Positions 25,001 to 33,700 of a stretch of DNA of 60,000 nt are shown piece after piece. Position numbers and translations under genes: made by a program. Numbering within the stretch: position 1 is the first letter of the stretch; the number at the start of each line of letters is the position of its first letter. The stretch comes from Antedon mediterranea (taxonomy: Eukaryota > Echinodermata > Crinoidea > Comatulida > Antedonidae): contig NC_092676.1 of NCBI RefSeq assembly GCF_964355755.1, positions 25,714,288 to 25,774,287 of the forward strand, written 5' to 3'. The notes beneath the pieces are model-generated. The model did not search any database. It saw nothing but the letters and a program-made list of their open reading frames with translations, and had not been told where the DNA came from.

Positions 25001-27693
25001 ATTTGGATTAGTGGACTCAAAATGAACAAGTCAGCTGATGGGCAACAAATTGTTCTTGTTTTGCTTTACCAACTGATGACATCAAGTCACACAATTTATC
25101 AACAAATTTAAAATTTAAAAACCTTCTGTTATTGAATATTTTTGGAAAATTGGAAAATAAAAGGGCTATACACTTTATTAGTATACCATAAAAAACAAAT
25201 CAACGAGATATGAACATTTTGATGCAGAACTTATCTAAACAATACAAATTTCAAACAACAACAAATAGCTTGATTGTGCCAAAAGATTGTGGGAAAGTGT
25301 AAAAATTCATTGGTATTTGATGAGAATAAAATTAGTTGTTGAATAAATAGTTGGAAAACAAAAATGATACATATAAGTATATTTCTCCTCACTAATTTGT
25401 TTAAAAATAAATATGGTAGACTCAAGGCCCATTTGCACTAGGATGATAATGATTGACGATAAAAAAAATAATGCATTTTCCTACATAAAACAAAGGAAAT
25501 CTAAAAAGTTTTCATCCTAGAACTATAGGATAACCATCTATGCCACCTTTGATGAAAATAATATTTTCACACGTCCAATCAAATGACATGATCAATAAGA
25601 GAGACTAGAGCAATATTACCGTGATGATTATCGATTTTATTGTTCTTATTGATTGGATTTTTTATTGGATTTAAAAAAATACTATCCTATAGTTTTGGAA
25701 CGAAAAATTGTTTAATTTCCTTTGGTTTTAAAAAACAAAAATTTATCAGCCTTAAAACAACATCATATTCACACCATGTGCCATGAAAATGTGCTAAAAG
25801 AATCTTGAAAATAATAGGAAGAATCACAGGCATTTGATTTGAACATAACTTACTCTATTTGTACTATTAAATCATGAGTACAACAGAAGGCTCAAGCAGA
25901 GTTAATTTTGGTATCCCAAAAAATAGAAATAGAATAAACATAGAACAACTTATTTTGATTTAACCATTGAGATCACAAGATATTCAATGGGCAGAACTCA
26001 TATACATGTGTGTTATTTATTATATTATTCAGCTATTAATTTCATTATTTTAATTGTCATGTATCTCAGATCTTCATGGTATCTTTTGCTGTTGTCTGTG
26101 TAGTATTCAACCTGTGTGATGATCTTGATGCCCCAGCAAAGGTTTTGAATCCAACAACTGTAAGAATTTAAATTTATATTTTTATCTCACAGTTAAGTTT
26201 CTTTATAAACTAGTTTATGGGTCATTCCATCTCAGATCACCCAATGAGTTAAACCCTACCTCTTCCAATTTTGATGAAATTTGGTATATGGGTGATTCAT
26301 AGCAATTAAAGTCAAAATTTCAAATTTTAACTTTATCGGACCAACGGTTTTCGAGATATCGCAATTTCAATTTTCGGTTTTTACGCAAAAAAGGGCGCGT
26401 CCGCCACGTTTCAAAGAGCTGTATCTCGGGAACTATAGGTTCAATTTTAAAAGCAAAGGTATTTTTGTAAAGGGGAGACCATAAGGAATCTAAATATACT
26501 AATTGTGTGTGTTTTATGTTAATTTTAAGTTTAATAAAACTTTGAAATATATTTTGACCTTGAAATTGACACCGTGGAACACGCCCGATTTGTTGGTGAC
26601 TATCACGAAAAATGTAGCCCTACGTGTCAACTACAACATATAAAAAAATTGGAGGGGTTTTTTTCTTTGTTTCCATGAAATTACAATTTGAAGTTGACAT
26701 ACCTCTTCCTTTTAGTGTATTTTTTGGTGTTGTTATATACTTATACACAGTGTGAACACTAACTGTTAAGGTGTCTTATTGTTACGCTTTCTCATCAGGC
26801 CCACTTAAACACTACAGTAGATATATTTTGATATGAGAAATACTGGGTAACTCACATACTTTTCAAATCAATTTTGACACATAGTTTAGTGTCCTTACTA
26901 TGTTATTTTAGTGTATTTTGGTGTCTGTCCATGCATTACTTCAATGTCAATTTGATGTATTCCAAAAATAATTTTATTTACAAACTAAATATTATTATAA
27001 TGTTACAATTGTCTATGTCTGGCCTTTACTCCTTGTCATCTGGCCAATTCAAACAGTATTTAGAAATGTTGTGGCGTTCATTTTGGGAAATTACTGTAAT
27101 TCCTAGTCGAAGAGGATTTTATAAACGGAGAGGCTATAATACAATGTACATTTGATTCAGGAATCCAACAACAGTCTTCTTTGGACGGCCAATAAAAGAT
27201 TTTCGCTGGCCCATGAGGATGCATAAATTTAATTTGATAATCCCCAAACTCTTCTGAGACATCCACAACCAAATGGGACACCATCATAACTACAGCACAC
27301 AAATTCTGAAGTCTAATAATGGTGGGTTGTGTATCAGCAACAATTTCATTTTCATCACTGAAAGATTCTTGAATCACTACCACATCCGGAGGGTTTATCT
27401 GGGTACTAAGTTTGTAGACCTGCATCTGTGCCAGATAAACGTGAACAAAGCGATGATATTGTAATGTACCCTTGATGGTCTGGGCGAGGTTGAATCTCGG
27501 CTTTATTTCTTTTTCCACAGTAGATACCTCATCTATTCCCACATGAAAAAAGTTGATGCCTGGAATGTCCATATGAGCGAGTCATATGGCCGAGCGGTTA
27601 AGGCAGGGGCGTCGTTTACCGTACCTAAAGAGCCAACAACAACATCGGCAAGGGTTCGAGGCCGACTCGCTCCTAGTTCTGGTGGTGGAACAA

Positions 27694-27727
<34 letters not shown>

Positions 27728-30700
27728 AGTGTACACAGTTATAACCTGTGTGTACTTTAAAGAACCCAGTTCATTATTCGAAAAAGAGTAGGGGGTTATC
27801 CCGGTGAACTGGTTCACACAATAGCCCCTGTATCAGGGGGATTACCACCTATCTGATAGGACAGTGATTAATTCACTATTGGTAATCCTTGGCCACATTG
27901 CCTAAAGACATAAATAAAAATAAAAAATTACACAGTAGTCGAACATACTGAGAGATGTGAGAATATGACATTCAGTCAAACGCTGTAAGCTTCTCTTAGT
28001 GACAAGCCTCTTAACTGTTCCACCTATGCCATCACATGCACTCTTGCCATGTGATGTAGCGAAAAAATTCCCCTCGGCGTCTAAACCAAAATCTTCCTGG
28101 TGGTGGCAAAGGTTAATAAAGTTATATTTGTTTTTGTATTGGCCGCCACATCCATCTGTGAAATAATGAACTTTTTTCATGGTTGGTAGTTTTGATTTTA
28201 AATAGGGGATGACAACCTTTAAAAAGGCATCAGTAACTGATGTATGTTCTCTGCAATCACTTATTATGCATTAATATGCATAATAACATAGTAAGGACAC
28301 TAAACTATGTGTCAAAATTGATTTGAAAAGTATGTGAGTTACCCAGTATTTCTCATATCAAAGTATATCTACTGTTTAAGTGGGCCTGATGAGAAAGCGT
28401 AACAATAAGACACCTTAACAGTTAGTGTTCACACTGTGTATAAGTATATAACAACACCAAAAATACACTAAAAGGAAGAGGTATGTCAACTTCAAATTGT
28501 AATTTCATGGAAACAAACAAAAAAACCCCTCCAATTTTGTTATATGTTGTAGTTGACAAGTAGGGCTACATTTTTCGTGATAGTCACCAACAAATCGGGC
28601 GTGTTCCACGGGGTCAATTTCAAGGTCAAAATATATGTCAAAGTTTTATTCAACTTAAAATTAACATAAAACACACACAATTAGTATATTTAGGTTCCTT
28701 ATGGTCTCCCCTTTACAAAAATACCTTTGTTTTTAAAATCGAACCTATAGTTCCCGAGATACAGCTCTTTGAAACGTGGCGGCCGCTCCCTTTTTTGCGT
28801 AAAAACCGAAAATTGAAATTGCGATATCTCGAAAACCGTTGGTCCGATAAAGTTAAAATTTGAAATTTTGGCTTTAATTGCTATGAATCACCCATATACC
28901 AAATTTCATCAAAATTGGAAGAGGTAGGGTTTAAAATTCCATTTTTTTTGGGTGAACTGAGATGGAATGACCCTTATTGTATATTACATATTTAGAAAAC
29001 CAAAGCAGAAGGTAATTTGTCAATTCTCTTAATAAAAGAATTGAAAGATAAAAATATTTTTAAAAAGGTTTCTATGAAATGTTGCATTTAGGGTGAGGTG
29101 TATGATCATCGAATGACAAATCTTGAGTTCATTCTTCATTGGATTCAGTCTGCATACACAAACAGTAGACCTGACGCAAAGACAAATGATGGTCAGCCTT
29201 CTCCTCCTATATTTCTGATTGGTACACATTTTAATAGCCTTAAAGGAACCGAAGCAGAAAAGAAAAAAAGGGTATAGTATAGTATATAAACAATGTAAAA
29301 TGCACTGTGATATAAATAATTAACCTTGGTGCTCCACTTCCATTATATTATTTTGATGTAATGTCTTGTTATCAGTTTTTTATACTGGGCGCCCTCTTCA
29401 GTCAAGACTGGTCTCCCAGGTTTGCGAGTTATGATCAGTGGCTGTGATGTACTAGTAGACCTGAGTAACCCACTACTCGTCTCAAAAGGTGTACTACAGT
29501 AGGTCCTTTAAAGTGCACATGCGCTAGATGTGTACACTGGACCTATGGTTTATAGTCCTTATCCAAGAAGACTTGTTCTACCACCAGAACTATGGAGCAA
29601 GTGAGCCTCAAACCCTTGCCGATGTTATGGCTACGTTATTAGGATTCCACTGTCTTAACTGCTGGCCACTTACTAACATTTTACAAGTTATTGTCAGTGC
29701 ATATTTTAGGTGTACAGTAGTGTACAGATGTACAGCAGATGAATCTTTATTTCAGGTTGCACAAATAAAGAATCAAATCTGGCAGGCCCTGGCAGGCAAA
29801 CCATTTGCTGCTCTTGTGCGCTCAACTATCTTTACCATTGAAAACAGTTTACCATTTTCAAGGAGCAATGGTTGTGACATCATAAAAGAAATACTTGATT
29901 TATCAAGGAAAATGATTCAAATTTTACCAATAAAATGGCTGCAAATCCAGCAGGAAATTCAAAAGTTAAAGAAGAAACACATCTATCTACCTCTATCTAA
30001 CTAAGCAGGTATAAACATGTTTAAAAACTAATTTAAATCAAAATATGTAAATAATATGAAACCTGCTTTCTTAAAATGAATATGACCTCAATTGCATACT
30101 TAATTATATTCTCAGTACTGTCATTCAGTATATTGCAAATTTAAGCACGACGAGAACTACTAATTATTCAATAGATAAACATTAAATATACAGATCGGAA
30201 GAAAAACACATGTAATTAAGTGAAAAATGAGTAAAAAACTCATTTTCAGATTTATTTTTTTTAAATAAATGTTGTAATAAAACTTTTTTGTCCATCAGAT
30301 ATTTGATTTAGTTGTCAGCTTAGAAGTAATACATAACCAAGATGTTCTGCTCCAGTATTTACATGACATTGGTGAGATTCTCTATTATCCAGATGATGAG
30401 GCTCTAAAGGATATAATAGTCTTAAATTTGATGCGTTTAGTTGACATGTTTAAAACAGTCATCACTGTTGAAGATCCAAAGCTTCAGGTTAGCAAATATA
30501 TGTTGTATAGTAAGTAAATGGTTAAACATTTGCATATTTGTGCGATTTGAAAGTAGTATTAGTTTTTGCATTTTAACCCCAGAAAATCTTTGTTTTACTA
30601 TCTGGTGCTCTGTATTATATGTACCAAGTATCTTCATTAAAATGAGTGACACAGTAAATCAAATTAGTATACTGTAATTAACAATTCCCATTAATGTCTA

Positions 30701-33700
30701 TGACAAATTAAAAGTCAACTGATGAAAAATTGAATGAAAATTTAAAATTTATTTGCATAGAATTAGTGTTGTATTTTGTTGAAAAACCTTTTGCAATTTT
30801 TATTAAGAACTGATTTTCATATTAATGAAATTGATATTTAAATGGGGTTCTTTTATAAGAATTTGCTTCTTGAATTTTCACATTTTTCTTTGTTTAAATC
30901 AGTAAATTTAATTTTAAATTGTTATTGTTCAAAGAAAGTAAAAGACGTTGTCATTGTCAAACTCAATTTGTTATAAATTTTAAATATAGACAACAGCTTT
31001 GAGAGATGCTTGGATAAAGCTGAACACTGGTATTTTAGAGGAACATCTGTTGAGGCATCTATGGGAGAAGGAGGAGTTCTGTGATTCATCAGATGATAAA
31101 ACATTTAACTTCTTTGTGTCCCTCATGGAAAAGTTTGGTTTACTGTGTGAAAAAAAGCATACAAAGGTATGAAGACAAGAAAATCATAAAAAGTTTAAAA
31201 TTGTTTTTTTTTAAATAGTTTTAAATAAGGTTACAGACACATTTAAAAAATCTCTTTTGTAGTTTTCTTTATCCCTTTACTTGATAAAAAAAAGTTTTAT
31301 GATTGGAAAGTTCAGATTTCCTATAAACATCTATGTGACACTTAGTTTCAATCACTTCTTTTGACAAACCATCTAAATTTTTATTTTATATAAAAAATTG
31401 ACTGAAAATTGACAAAATTCCCTTTTTTCACTTGTTTTTTTTTAATAGGACAAGGGAAGAATTTTCTATGTTCTTTCACGCTTGAAACCTGAAGCCTCAG
31501 CACCACCTAAATATGACAGAGAGCGTGCCGTTTCTCTTTTTCATGATTTCGGTAGCTACCTTCCAGATGATCTGTTTCAACGTGCTGCAACTAAATTTGT
31601 TGAGAAATTCCAAATCGATAATTATGAACCTCAACTATCTTTTGAGCATGTACAGTTGAATATTGATGGACATCATCAAGTCATTCTGTATGTGGCTACC
31701 ATTAGACAGCGCCGTATGTTACAGGTACATTTTTTTTCATTTAATAGGTAGCAGCAAAAGCCTAGAACATAAATTAATTGGCATTAGTAAAAAATAGAAA
31801 CAAAAGGATTCAGTACTTATGTTATTATGTTTCTAACTATAAATATACATTCAATTTGATTTTTCTGTACATTACAATGTACATTTATGTACCTGCAAAG
31901 AATAATGAATACAAATAATTTATTATGTATGTTGCAATGTATTTGTTTACATCGATCCATTGATATTTCTGCCTCCATTCTGGTTCAGAGACAAAGTATT
32001 TTGCCACCTCCCCCTCGTGGGGCTTTTGACGAAGCAAATTTATTTCACTAGCACTCCTAGATGGCCGGAAATATTACTCTCGCATGTAAAATTTATGATA
32101 AATGGTACCTCTAGTTGGCCGGAAATGACACTCCCATAGCGTGCTAGGAATCGGCAAAACAATTGTATTTTGCGTTTAATGGAAACATCAAGGGGAAGTC
32201 CCCGAAAATAATGTACTTCTGGTTCGGTAAATGATGTAAATATTATTAGATTGTATGTTATTCTTTTGTTTGTTAATCTGGAATTCAACGTTGTTTTCAT
32301 AGTTCTTGAATTTAAAAATGTCTTTTTTTGGAGGGTAAAATTGAACTGATCCACCAACCAATGGCAAGAAAATTCAGCGCAGCTCGGCCTTTCGCCTTTT
32401 ATAAATGCTCACATCATCATTTAATTGTAATTTTGTTTGTTTCTTATTGTAGACAACAATAGTCAGAACAAAAATCCTCAATGTGGAGTCTGCAGAAGAT
32501 AAACCAGAACCTTCTGTCTGTAAGAAAGTAGGTCAATACATTTCTACAAATTCCCTTTATGATACAACAAGAAAGTTATCTTTCTCAAAAATATTTATAT
32601 TTAAAAATCACTAACATAGCTTTAGGATACCTATAATATTTTTAATAATATTGTTATAATATTTTTTGTAATGCCTTCATTGTATTATATTGATAGTCAT
32701 ATGTTTTTTAAATAACTTGCCTATTCTGCGTCTATTTATTCTATAATGTTTTCTAGGTGCTAAGCTTCCTTCAAACTGAATTAAAAGTGTTCAGTCAGAG
32801 TAACACACAAGGTCTTAAAGCTAAGATGTACATCCCTTGTGCATGTAGTCCAAACATTGAAAATGCTCATCTGCATATTATTAGCAAGTTTGACCAAGCT
32901 GTATTGCCTTGTGGAGGCAATGCAATGGATGTGACTCATTACTGTAGATTGTTTGCTGATAGTGTAGTACCGCAAGGTGATAGTGCAGTACCGCAAGGTA
33001 AATGCATTGCATGTCTTTACCCTTGATTGGGGACGTCACAGAAACTGACAATATAAGTTTCACAATGCATGATAATACTGTAGTTTAAAACTCACATAAT
33101 AGTTGACAACAAAATAATGTATCAGTTTTGGATAAAAGGGTTTACATGAAATCTAGATAAGAAAATGAAAGCATTGTATGGGGTGTGTGTGTGTGTTTAT
33201 ATGGTATATCAAAAATATATTTTACTTCAAATATAAGACCATTCAAACAAGCAATTTTGTTTAGGAAGTTGGGGAAAAATACAAATACATATTGTAATAT
33301 AAAACAAACAAAAAAAGTGAGACAAAGTCATCATGATTCTCTTTTTTCATAATATAGCAGCATTCAAGTTTTGTTCAAAATGTGCCTAACTTTAAACCGA
33401 TTTATAGTCACCATTGTACAACATGATCTCTTATTTACAATTCATAGGGTGTGTAGATGACTTGACAATTCAAAGAGTATGCGAGGAAATAAACGACAAC
33501 TGGAAACAATTTGGTGTTTGTTTAGGATTTAGTTATACAGAGACAAAAGAGTTTGAGGCTTCTGACAAAATGATGCATCATTGGAGGGGAAAAACTACAA
33601 GTAGTAAACAAAATCAACTTGCAGTATTGCACAAGGCTCTAACAGAACATGGATTAACAAACCTTGCTGATTGGCTATTTGGTGAAACAAAAGCAGGTAT

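Larger units (their letters stand above)
26219..28973 (-). mobile_element. DNA transposon with ~690-bp inverted ends, broken transposase
   Basis: The left arm (26219-26907) and right arm (28282-28973) are inverted copies over their full length, starting GGGTCATTCCATCTCAG. TTAT at 26215-26218 and 28974-28977 is the probable 4-bp target duplication. The middle holds minus-strand transposase-like frames (28180-27902 and 27572-27078) split by a SINE A insertion. It sits in the ROCO intron between exons 26070 and 29092, in the opposite direction. The superfamily is not recognised. Confidence 0.85.

Noticed and set aside
25435-25720. Possible MITE (GCACTAGGATGATAATGATT and an imperfect inverse)
   Set aside because: The inverted ends could not be matched well enough, and no target duplication was seen.
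27533-27817. 94-codon minus frame
   Set aside because: Most of it is antisense to the SINE A head and body.
29528-29755. Open frame upstream of ROCO exon 29756
   Set aside because: It is SINE family A sequence read in the same frame. The real exon starts at the acceptor at 29755.
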